From Acidimicrobiia bacterium (GTDB lineage Bacteria; Actinomycetota; Acidimicrobiia; UBA5794; JAOTWH01), in contig JAOTWH010000024.1 of NCBI GenBank assembly GCA_029863035.1, positions 1 through 16,912 of the forward strand: a stretch of DNA of 16,912 nt. Direction: 5' to 3'. Below are positions 6,436 through 13,263 of this stretch, piece after piece; the first letter of the stretch is position 1; each line of letters starts with the position of its first letter. A program made the translations under genes and the position numbers. The notes under the pieces are model-generated. The model saw only the letters and a list, made by a program, of their open reading frames with translations, was not told where the DNA came from and did not search any database.

Positions 6436-7200
6436 GTGAGAACTCCCGTGGTCATAGTTGGTATCGGGGAGATGGCGGGGGTGTTCGGGCGGGCGTTCCT
6501 GCGCACCGGTCGGCCGGTCTATCCCGTCACTAGGGACACCGATGCGGCCTCGCTGGCATCGGAGATGCCGGGCCCCGAGCTTGTCCTCATTGCGGTGGCG
6601 GAAGCAGACCTCCACGATGCCCTCTCCTCCCTACCGGCCCCGTGGCGCCATCGAGTGGGACTCCTGCAGAACGAGCTGACGCCGCCAGATTGGCAGATGC
6701 ACCATCTCGAAGATCCGACTGTGATCGCAGTGTGGTTCGAGAAGAAGCGTGGCACCGGAGTCAAGGTCATCCAGCCCTCCCCCGTAGCCGGCCCGGCGGC
6801 GGAAATGGTGGTGACTTCGCTGGAGGCGATCGGCATTCCTGCTCGCGAGATCAGCAGAGATCGACTGCCAGAGGAGCTGGCGGCCAAGAACCTGTACATC
6901 TTGGTGGCGAATCTGGCCGGCCTCGACACCGGAGGCACGGTTGGCGAGCTGTGGAGCAAGCACCGCGACCTGGCCATGGCGGTGGCATCCGACGTTCTCG
7001 GCGTGCAGGAGGCCCTGGTTGGCGCAGAGCTGCCCCGGCTGGCGCTAACCGACTCCTTGGCCACCGCCATCGCGGCTGACCCCGATCACGGAGCCACTGG
7101 TCGCAGCGCGCCGGCCCGGCTTCGTAGAACGCTTGATCGAGCGCAGGAAATGGGAGTCGCCGTTCCAACCCTTGAGGATCTAGCCAAGCGCCATCTCTAG
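6436..7200 (+). CDS. Rossmann-fold NAD(P)-dependent oxidoreductase, ketopantoate reductase (ApbA/PanE)-like
   Basis: The start is set at GTG 6436 because the product then opens with a beta strand and nucleotide-binding loop, RTPVVIVGIGEMAGVFGRAFL (residues 2-22), directly at the N-terminus; the open frame upstream to 6334 runs through the intergenic repeat and is not protein-like. The protein has 254 residues. The N-terminal half looks like a Rossmann domain (GxGxMxG, then ELVLIAVAEADL as the fourth strand), and the C-terminal half is helical, as in 6-phosphogluconate/ketopantoate reductase-type enzymes. The substrate cannot be told, and at 254 residues it is shorter than a typical PanE (about 300). 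It is divergent from mraZ and stands alone. A prephenate-dehydrogenase-like role is possible. Confidence 0.65.
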   Translation: MRTPVVIVGIGEMAGVFGRAFLRTGRPVYPVTRDTDAASLASEMPGPELVLIAVAEADLHDALSSLPAPWRHRVGLLQNELTPPDWQMHHLEDPTVIAVWFEKKRGTGVKVIQPSPVAGPAAEMVVTSLEAIGIPAREISRDRLPEELAAKNLYILVANLAGLDTGGTVGELWSKHRDLAMAVASDVLGVQEALVGAELPRLALTDSLATAIAADPDHGATGRSAPARLRRTLDRAQEMGVAVPTLEDLAKRHL

Positions 7201-7329
7201 GGCCTGAACGTCGCCAAGGGGCCGCATCAACCCCGGCTCGATGGGCCCAATCTGATGGACAATTCCCTCAATTATGCCACTCCGATGCCGAAGCGATGGG
7301 TGGCAACGTCGATCGGAACCGGAAACATC

Positions 7330-9255
7330 ATGAAAAGGCGCACAGCACTCATCGGCCTGTTGGCTGTTATCACCGTAGCCGCTCTTTTGTTCGTCGCTCC
7401 TCTCGGCGCACAGAGCGAAACCGAATCTGTGCCCGAGGACCTGCTTTCTCTCTTCGCTCCTACCGAAACCGTCGTCCTCGCCATGGGGGAGGCCCTCGAG
7501 ACACCTGAGTGGGACCTCCAAGTGCAGAACGCATTCGTCGCTCCCAGCCCGGAAGAGAACGGTTACTCCGAGGTCAAGATCGCAATCGTCATGCGCAACA
7601 ATCTCGAAGTGCCTATCCCCTATCGCATCGATGGCTTCCACTCAACGCTCGGCTACCCGCGGCTCACCGTCACAGACTCCGCGGGCAACTCTTATCCCTA
7701 CTCGTTGAACAGGCTGTCCGCTGTTGCTCTGCCGGGGTCCAATCTGATCGATATCTTGCCCGGACTGTCCGGGCGCTGGACTGTTGGATTCCGGGTATTG
7801 ACGCCGTTCGCCGACGACATGACACTCGAAGCGACCGGCTCGACGGCCATCGGACAGTGGGCTCTCACCCCCGGCGGAGCCCTCGACGGATTTCCGCCTC
7901 CCGATATCAAGCCGGCCGGAGACGAGATCGCTTGGTCCGAGGATCTGGTCGTCAAGCCGCGCAACCACGGGTCGATCGTGTGCGGTGACCCCGATCGTCA
8001 GCTGGTAACTCAGATCTTCGCCATCGCCATGGACGTCATGAACGAGGGCACCACAGATCGCCTTTTCCCCGGAACGCGCTATCCAGGCGACGTAGCCATC
8101 GCGCAATGGCCAAACGGTGCGGCGAGTCGGATGGTTGCCGAGACGCACTCGGGTGATGTAGAGGCGCTTCAGTGGGCGCAGGACGCCACCGTCATCGCTC
8201 CCGGTGAGACCCAGCATGCTCGTTCGATGGTATTCGCAGTGCCGCGAGACGGGCGGCTTGGGCTGGTAGACGACGACCCTCAGGGGATCTTGTTTCAGCT
8301 ACCCGACGGGCGTCAGACGTGGCTCGATATCTCAGGTGAGGGAAGCCTGATGCTGGATCCCGCCTTCTGCGACAATGGCGCGCTGCTCGGTCCAACCCCA
8401 TATGGCTTCGCGCCCGGACCAGCCTTCGATGTGGCTTTCGCCGAGCTCGGTATCGACAATGTCACAGCGAACCGGGCAGCCATCGAACTCGTCAACGAGG
8501 CGGCAGTAGCCGCCGCAGCACTCATTGGACCGTCTGGAGATTTCGGTGACATCACCCCGAGCGCCCTGGCTGCGACCGGTTCACCATTGTCCTTCGCCAC
8601 TGGGCTGGCGGCAGGCGCCCCGGATGTGGTCGGGGTAGAGGTATTCCCCGATGAGGACGGCGTCGCCTTCTCTACTCAGAGCCACAGCGGTCTTTGGTAC
8701 TGTCTCACCCTCGATCCGCAGGGGGGGTTGGCCACTTTCTATGCATTCAACTCCGAAGCGGTTGCGACGCTCTGCCTGCCGCTGCCTGCCGAAGCTCCCG
8801 AAGGAGAGGCAGCGATACCCGAAGGAGAGGGACCGATACCCAAGACCACTGAACCGCCCACCACCACCACGGTTCCGGCCACTACTACTACCAGCACTAC
8901 CAGCACTACTACCAGCACCATCCCCCAGACCCCGTCGCTGACCATTGTCAAGGTCGTCGATCTGGCCACCATCTCAGCGCCGGGGACCCTGACCTACACC
9001 ATCACCGTGGACAACACCGGAAACGTCGATCTCACCAACGTGGTGCTTACCGACATCTTCGCCGGCGGCGCCACCCTCGACAGCGGCGATGACGGTGACA
9101 ACATCTTGGAGACCACCGAGACCTGGATCTACACGGCCGACTATGACGTCACCGCGGCCGACATCCTCGACGGTTTCCCCCTAGTGAACACGGCGTCGGT
9201 CGACACCGACCAGACCGCTCCGGCTTCGGACAACGCCACTACCACGATTATCTAA
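7330..9255 (+). CDS. Large secreted protein with pilin-head-like region, Thr-rich linker and one DUF11 module
   Basis: Start ATG 7330 is chosen because MKRRTALIGLLAVITVAALL is a clean signal peptide; 25 further in-frame codons upstream have no such sense. The product has 641 residues. After the signal (1-28) comes a beta-rich region (about 50-150) resembling DUF4352-type extracellular domains. A stretch at about 366-480 resembles the globular head of actinobacterial type IV pilin-like proteins: a helix, then GDFGDITPSALAATGSPLSF, then SHSGLWYCLTLD. Two tandem copies of PEGEG/PEGEA-IP and a Thr/Pro-rich linker (about 505-535) lead to one DUF11 repeat (about 537-641; SLTIVKVVD to DNATTTII). There is no LPXTG, C-terminal helix or anchor. 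Likely an exported surface or matrix protein; function unknown. Domain calls other than DUF11 are tentative. Confidence 0.75.
   Translation: MKRRTALIGLLAVITVAALLFVAPLGAQSETESVPEDLLSLFAPTETVVLAMGEALETPEWDLQVQNAFVAPSPEENGYSEVKIAIVMRNNLEVPIPYRIDGFHSTLGYPRLTVTDSAGNSYPYSLNRLSAVALPGSNLIDILPGLSGRWTVGFRVLTPFADDMTLEATGSTAIGQWALTPGGALDGFPPPDIKPAGDEIAWSEDLVVKPRNHGSIVCGDPDRQLVTQIFAIAMDVMNEGTTDRLFPGTRYPGDVAIAQWPNGAASRMVAETHSGDVEALQWAQDATVIAPGETQHARSMVFAVPRDGRLGLVDDDPQGILFQLPDGRQTWLDISGEGSLMLDPAFCDNGALLGPTPYGFAPGPAFDVAFAELGIDNVTANRAAIELVNEAAVAAAALIGPSGDFGDITPSALAATGSPLSFATGLAAGAPDVVGVEVFPDEDGVAFSTQSHSGLWYCLTLDPQGGLATFYAFNSEAVATLCLPLPAEAPEGEAAIPEGEGPIPKTTEPPTTTTVPATTTTSTTSTTTSTIPQTPSLTIVKVVDLATISAPGTLTYTITVDNTGNVDLTNVVLTDIFAGGATLDSGDDGDNILETTETWIYTADYDVTAADILDGFPLVNTASVDTDQTAPASDNATTTII
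8794..8935 (+). repeat. Low-complexity coding repeat (PEGEG units and ACT/ACC triplets)
   Basis: Within the secreted protein gene, CCCGAAGGAGAGG occurs twice about 24 nt apart, followed by a run of ACC/ACT/AGC triplets encoding the Thr/Ser linker. Such runs are prone to slippage and length change; linkers of this kind are typical of secreted actinobacterial proteins and may be O-glycosylated. Confidence 0.7.
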
Positions 9256-9259
9256 GGGA

Positions 9260-9760
9260 TCAGTAGGCCCCTGCCAGATAGGGGTGCCAGCGAGGGTCTG
9301 GCGCACCTCCAACGGAAACGAGCACCCAACCGTGGCGGCGCGGAGCTCGCGGCTCCTTCAGTAGCTGGAGTCCGGCATCTGCCGGCCTCCTGTTTCCCTT
9401 GCGGGTGTTGCAGCGACGACAGGCCGCCACCACGTTCTCCCAAGTGTGGGTACCACCGCGCGATCGCGGGATGACATGGTCGAGGTTCTCGGCAGGGCCC
9501 GAGCAGTACTGGCATTTAGCGCCATCCCTGGCGAACACCGCTCGCCGGTTGAGCGCCACTCGGCGGGCATATGGAACCTTGACGAAGGTGCGAAGCCGGA
9601 TGACGGACGGGACCGGGAGGGCCTCTGCCTCGGATCGGAAAGCGCCGTTGCCCTTCTCCACCATCTCCGCCTTCTCGCGCAGCACGAGCACCACTGCCCG
9701 CCTTGTTGAGACAACCGAGAGCGGCTCGTATGTCGCGTTGAGCACGAGAGCGCGTGCCAT
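9260..9760 (-). CDS. HNH endonuclease family protein
   Basis: Small stand-alone HNH protein of a kind common in actinobacterial chromosomes. Start ATG 9760-9758 gives MARALVLNATYEPLSVVSTR, the usual N-terminus of this family; an upstream in-frame codon at 9790 gives only ten odd extra residues. The 166 residues have a conserved N-terminal domain (1-70) and an HNH/zinc domain: CQYC (83-86), DH (94-95, the metal and general-base pair), N109, and CRRC-N (114-118). All key residues are present, so it is probably an active metal-dependent nuclease; its target is unknown. No restriction, intein or phage gene is beside it. The stop lies 4 nt from that of the secreted protein, tail to tail. Confidence 0.88.
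   Translation of the reverse strand: MARALVLNATYEPLSVVSTRRAVVLVLREKAEMVEKGNGAFRSEAEALPVPSVIRLRTFVKVPYARRVALNRRAVFARDGAKCQYCSGPAENLDHVIPRSRGGTHTWENVVAACRRCNTRKGNRRPADAGLQLLKEPRAPRRHGWVLVSVGGAPDPRWHPYLAGAY
9268..9284. terminator. Possible hairpin at the convergent gene ends
   Basis: CCCCT (9268-9272) and AGGGG (9280-9284) form a 5-bp stem with a 7-nt loop, just after the secreted protein stop and within the last codons of the HNH gene. No T-run follows. It is short, so this is a weak candidate for a two-way terminator. Confidence 0.25.
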
Positions 9761-9863
9761 AGTGCGTCGAGGGTACCAGCCGTCTGCCACGGCAGATCAC
9801 ACTGGTGATTGACGGTACCTTTTCCACACGCCACACTGGCCCAACAGCAAGGCCGGAGGGCCA

Positions 9864-10391
9864 GTGCGACTGGTTGGATATGTGAGAGAAGGCCCGGGGC
9901 CAATCGACAATGACACGCCCTACGCCCAGAGTGAGCGCATTCGGCGCTACGCGACGGAGGGCGGCCATCAGCTCATCGCGATGTGTCAGGACGTACGCCA
10001 GCCCGGTCATTCCCTTGGGCGCGACGGCTATGTAGCGATGCTCGGCATCATCAACACCGACCAGGTGGATGCAACGGTCATTGGCTCGGTCGCATCACTA
10101 AGCGCCGACGCCATTACCCAGGAGATCCTGATCTGGGACCTGCGCAGTAGAGGAGTCCGGGTCATTTCGACCGAAGAGAGCGACGTCGATATCTTGGCTG
10201 AGCCGCCTCTAGACCCGAGCCGGAGACTGATTCGCGATGTGCTGGCTCGGGTGAGAGATCATCTGTCGGCTCTTGAGCCACCAGGGCCCCCGCCGCTAGC
10301 CATCCGCGAGCCGCCGGCCCTCCAAGAAGGGGATGTGATCATCGAACTCGTCCCAGCAGCTGACGAAGAGCGCCGCGGCTCAAGCGCCTGA
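9864..10391 (+). CDS. Resolvase-like (serine recombinase N-terminal) domain protein, catalytic residues lost
   Basis: The 175 residues follow the resolvase N-terminal fold: MRLVGYVRE (1-9), QSERIRRYATEGGHQLI (22-38), GHSLGRDGYVAML (48-60), DQVDATVIGSVASLSADAITQEIL (66-89) and RSRGVRVISTEE (94-105). In active enzymes the first strand ends YxRxS, and the later segment reads LDRLSR. Here the serine position is Glu/Gly (VREGPG), and the second becomes SVASLSA, so the nucleophile and two catalytic arginines are gone; R8 and R53 remain. No zinc or HTH DNA-binding domain follows, only a Pro-rich acidic tail. It is therefore probably a non-catalytic protein of unknown role. GTG 9864 has GGAGG (9855-9859) upstream. 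The 3' end overlaps the next convergent gene by 12 nt. Confidence 0.7.
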   Translation: MRLVGYVREGPGPIDNDTPYAQSERIRRYATEGGHQLIAMCQDVRQPGHSLGRDGYVAMLGIINTDQVDATVIGSVASLSADAITQEILIWDLRSRGVRVISTEESDVDILAEPPLDPSRRLIRDVLARVRDHLSALEPPGPPPLAIREPPALQEGDVIIELVPAADEERRGSSA

Positions 10392-11015
10392 GCTGAGCGC
10401 AGCCCAGGTGGCCTTTCCCACAGCGAAGGGTATCCCTCCTTCGACTATCGAGGCTCCCGCCAGTCGGCTGCCATCGACAAGCTCCACCACAACAGTGGCA
10501 ACGTTGCTGCCGCCCATCGCTTTCTGCTCGATAGCAACAACCCTCGGCGGCTCTGCCCCGTACAGCTCGGCCACCGCGGCGACCACGGCTTCGTTGAGCC
10601 CCTCCTGAGTTCCTCTGGCCCGGCGCGAGGCGCGAGCACCCAAGGTGGAGTGGGCGATCACCGTTACCCCCTCCGGAGATTCATCAACCGAAACCCCTGA
10701 GATGCCACCCGGTCCGTCTGACTGCAACGCCTCTCTCTGTACATGGGCCAGTGACACCACTGGGGCACCTGGAGGTGGCGGGGGTCCGCCGGCAGGCGCG
10801 GCGTCACCGGATGTGACTTGAGACCTAAGGCCGTGGGCTGCCAGAATCCTCTGCACTTCCCGACTCACCAGCTCGGGATCGGCGTCGTGGCTCAGTTGGA
10901 TTCTGATGCCGGCTGGCCCTGCGCTCTCTCCGACTTCGGCTGCCGCTACCCCTGGTACGGCAAGCAATTCCTCGCGAGCCTCGAGTGCCGGAGCGTCGGA
11001 GGATTCAGGAGTCAT
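10380..11015 (-). CDS. Unrecognised two-domain protein
   Basis: A 211-residue protein of no family I can name. Start ATG 11015-11013 is taken because the frame further upstream (to 11192) runs into the MoxR gene and is not protein-like; no ribosome site is visible. The N-terminal part (about 13-67: LEAREELLAVPGVAAAEV, then IRIQLSHDADPELVSREVQRILAAHGL) has a beta-alpha-beta-beta-alpha pattern like ferredoxin-like domains, but no metal-binding cysteines. A Pro-rich linker (75-85, GGPPPPPGAP) leads to a second domain (about 105-211) with the pattern VTVIAHSTLG, a helix with NEAVVAAVAELYG, and VATVVVELVDGSRLAGASIVEGG. It looks soluble. It is divergent from moxR and overlaps the resolvase-like gene tail to tail. 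Confidence 0.7.
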   Translation of the reverse strand: MTPESSDAPALEAREELLAVPGVAAAEVGESAGPAGIRIQLSHDADPELVSREVQRILAAHGLRSQVTSGDAAPAGGPPPPPGAPVVSLAHVQREALQSDGPGGISGVSVDESPEGVTVIAHSTLGARASRRARGTQEGLNEAVVAAVAELYGAEPPRVVAIEQKAMGGSNVATVVVELVDGSRLAGASIVEGGIPFAVGKATWAALSSGA

Positions 11016-11051
11016 GGCGGCGCCATGGTAACGGCCAATTGATCTGGCTCC

Positions 11052-11073
11052 GGGAGCAGAATCTCGCGCTCCC
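11052..11073 (+). promoter_or_regulatory. Inverted repeat upstream of the MoxR operon
   Basis: GGGAGC (11052-11057) and GCTCCC (11068-11073) form a 6-bp inverted repeat with a 10-nt spacer, 15 nt before the MoxR ATG and in the divergent region between it and the gene starting at 11015. It could be an operator or a leader hairpin. No clear promoter hexamers or ribosome site were found here. Confidence 0.3.
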
Positions 11074-11088
11074 ATTAGTCTTGCGCCC

Positions 11089-12081
11089 ATGAATTCGACA
11101 CATACACAAAGCGATGCCGGGCCGGCATTATCGGAAATCGACTGGTTCGCCGATCGGTTCAAGGCCGTAACCGACAACATCGGGGTGGCCATTCAGGGTA
11201 AGCCCGATGTCATCGGGCTTACGGTGTTGTGCCTCATCTCGGGCGGCCACGTTCTCATCGAGGATGTGCCGGGAGTTGGCAAGACGCTGCTCGCCAAGTC
11301 ACTGGCCAGGTCACTGGACAGTCAATTCAACAGACTCCAATTCACGCCAGACCTGCTCCCTTCCGATGTCACCGGCGTCTCGGTTTTCGACAGGGAAAAG
11401 GGAGACTTCGTCTTTCGGCCAGGTCCTGTGTTCGCGAGCATCGTTTTGGGAGACGAGATCAATCGAGCCAGTCCCAAGACCCAGTCGGCCCTGCTCGAAG
11501 CGATGGAAGAGCGACAGGTAACTGTGGACGCGATCACCCGGCCCCTTCCTCGGCCTTTCATGGTCATCGCCACGCAGAACCCGATCGAACACGAAGGCAC
11601 CTACCCACTGCCTGAGGCTCAACTCGACCGGTTCATGATGAGGCTGGTGGTTGGATACCCGGAGCGCTCCAAGGAGCTGGAAATGCTCGACGCCCACGCC
11701 AACGACACCACCGCAAGCGAGCTCAGCCCGGTAGTTACCGCAGAGGACATCGAGAAGATGGCCGAGGTCGCGCGCAGCATCCATGTGTCGGACGCCGTCA
11801 AGGGCTACGTGGTCGATCTGGCCGAAGCCACCCGCGCCGACCCGGACCTCCTACTCGGCGCATCGCCTCGGTCCTCCCTTTACCTGCAGCGCGCCGCCCG
11901 CACTAGAGCCGCCATCGAAGGAAGGGCATTCGTCACGCCAGACGACATCAAAGAGATAATCCTGCCGGTATTGACACATCGCCTCATCCTGAGGCCCGAG
12001 GCTCAGATGCGAGGCGTCCAGATCGAAAAGATCCTGGAAGCGATTACCCAGGGTGTCCCGGTACCAGGCACGATCGCATGA
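11089..12081 (+). CDS. MoxR-family AAA+ ATPase
   Basis: Cytoplasmic AAA+ ATPase, chaperone-like, usually paired with DUF58/VWA proteins. The 330 residues contain the Walker A loop EDVPGVGKTLLAK (58-70; K65), the FTPDLLPSDVTG segment (85-96), Walker B with IVLGDEINRA (118-127; D122, E123), sensor 1 ATQNP (161-165), LPEAQLDRFMM (174-184) and the C-terminal lid with ASPRSSLYLQRAA. All motifs are intact. The product begins MNSTHTQSD; the start is not supported by a ribosome site but no better codon lies nearby. It leads a three-gene operon: the DUF58 gene starts 6 nt after its stop. Together these genes are thought to mature or assemble envelope proteins; the client here is unknown. Confidence 0.95.
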   Translation: MNSTHTQSDAGPALSEIDWFADRFKAVTDNIGVAIQGKPDVIGLTVLCLISGGHVLIEDVPGVGKTLLAKSLARSLDSQFNRLQFTPDLLPSDVTGVSVFDREKGDFVFRPGPVFASIVLGDEINRASPKTQSALLEAMEERQVTVDAITRPLPRPFMVIATQNPIEHEGTYPLPEAQLDRFMMRLVVGYPERSKELEMLDAHANDTTASELSPVVTAEDIEKMAEVARSIHVSDAVKGYVVDLAEATRADPDLLLGASPRSSLYLQRAARTRAAIEGRAFVTPDDIKEIILPVLTHRLILRPEAQMRGVQIEKILEAITQGVPVPGTIA

Positions 12082-12087
12082 GGAGAC

Positions 12088-13263
12088 GTGCCTAACACCC
12101 GCGGCTGGGGCGCCGTCGGCGCCGCAGTCGCGTTGGCGATTCTCTGGATCTTCTTCGGTGAAAGAGAGCTGCTGGCCGCCGCGGTGCTCCTCATGACCGG
12201 CCTCGTCGTCGGCGTTCTCCTGGTGCGCATGGCATCTCCTCAGGTGCAGGTGAGTCGACGGGTGGCGCCCGAGCAGGTCCACGAGGGTGATCGAGCCATC
12301 GTCGAGATCGAGCTAGCGGCACCATCTACCCTCCGCAACATCATCGTCGAGGACACCGTCCACGGCCTCGGGTCGGCTCGCTTCGCGGCCGGGAAAGTGG
12401 GAGCCGGGGCTCCTTTGCGAGCTCGCTATGAAGTGCTGTGTCGGCCCCGCGGCGTATACGCCATAGGACCCGCCGTGGTGTCGTCTGGCGATCCGCTTGG
12501 CCTGGCCGAGGCAGGTGGCAACGCAGGGGGTGAGGACCGCCTCGTCGTGTTCCCCGCCGTTGAGGAACTGATTGGTGCGCCGGCGGTTCGCGGCCAGGAC
12601 CCGTCTGTCCAAGCCAGCAGACCTACTCAGGCGCCACACGGTGGAGAGGACTTCTTCACACTGCGCGAGTACCAGATCGGCGACGACCTGAGACGGGTCC
12701 ATTGGCCATCATCTGCCAAGCGCGACGAACTAATGATCCGCCAGCTCGAGGTTCCCTGGCAGTCCAGGGCTCTCATCTTGCTCGATCGTCGCCAGGGGGT
12801 CTATGCCGGTGAAGACTTCGAGCATGCCGTGAGGGGTGCAGCGTCGATGTTGCGCCATCTGTATCGCGGCGGGTTCAACCCCGAGCTCTGGACCGGGGAA
12901 CACGACGGTCGATCGATGACCCACACCCGATACAGCGCCGCGATGGGGGCGCTGGCAACCGTGCAGGCTGGCAAGTTCGACCTGGCGGCGGGAGTCGCCC
13001 GGCTGCGTAGCAGCTCGATCGGAGGCGGAGCGCTGATAGTGGTGACCGGGGAAGCGGATGATTCGATCTCTGCCGCCTACCGGCACCTCGCCAGGGCTTT
13101 CGCTCGCTCCTTTGTTTTCGCGGTCGCCTCGGAGGGTTCCGGCTTGCTGACGTTGTTGCGGCGAGCCGGGGTCACCGCGATCGCGGCACCGTCCGACGAA
13201 GACTGGGCAACAGCTTGGAAGGAGGCGACAGAGAGCACATGGTCTACCGCCTCAGCTGGTTAG
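12088..13263 (+). CDS. DUF58 domain membrane protein
   Basis: Partner protein of MoxR ATPases. The 391 residues begin with two membrane helices (about 9-23 and 28-47), followed by a beta-rich region with CRPRGVYAIGPAVVSSGDPLGL (118-139), typical of DUF58 proteins, then the defining motif FFTLREYQIGDDLRRVHW (189-206) and SSAKRDELMIRQLE. The C-terminal part (about 225-391) resembles a VWA-like fold, starting LILLDRR. Start GTG 12088 has GGAG 5-6 nt upstream, directly after the MoxR stop. The 3' end overlaps the transglutaminase gene by 25 nt. Function is known only by association with MoxR and transglutaminase genes. Confidence 0.93.
   Translation: MPNTRGWGAVGAAVALAILWIFFGERELLAAAVLLMTGLVVGVLLVRMASPQVQVSRRVAPEQVHEGDRAIVEIELAAPSTLRNIIVEDTVHGLGSARFAAGKVGAGAPLRARYEVLCRPRGVYAIGPAVVSSGDPLGLAEAGGNAGGEDRLVVFPAVEELIGAPAVRGQDPSVQASRPTQAPHGGEDFFTLREYQIGDDLRRVHWPSSAKRDELMIRQLEVPWQSRALILLDRRQGVYAGEDFEHAVRGAASMLRHLYRGGFNPELWTGEHDGRSMTHTRYSAAMGALATVQAGKFDLAAGVARLRSSSIGGGALIVVTGEADDSISAAYRHLARAFARSFVFAVASEGSGLLTLLRRAGVTAIAAPSDEDWATAWKEATESTWSTASAG

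Noticed and set aside
7201..7329. Promoter search between the dehydrogenase and the secreted protein gene
   Set aside because: TGGACA at 7256 and TTATGC at 7272 are only 10 nt apart, too close for a sigma-A promoter; nothing better was found.
8860..8930. Triplet repeat considered as a CRISPR or minisatellite
   Set aside because: The repeats are in frame, 3-nt units encoding a Thr/Ser linker; no spacer-repeat structure.
9864..10391. Mobile element carrying a resolvase
   Set aside because: No terminal repeats, transposase, att-like duplications or large recombinase domain flank the gene, and the catalytic residues are missing.
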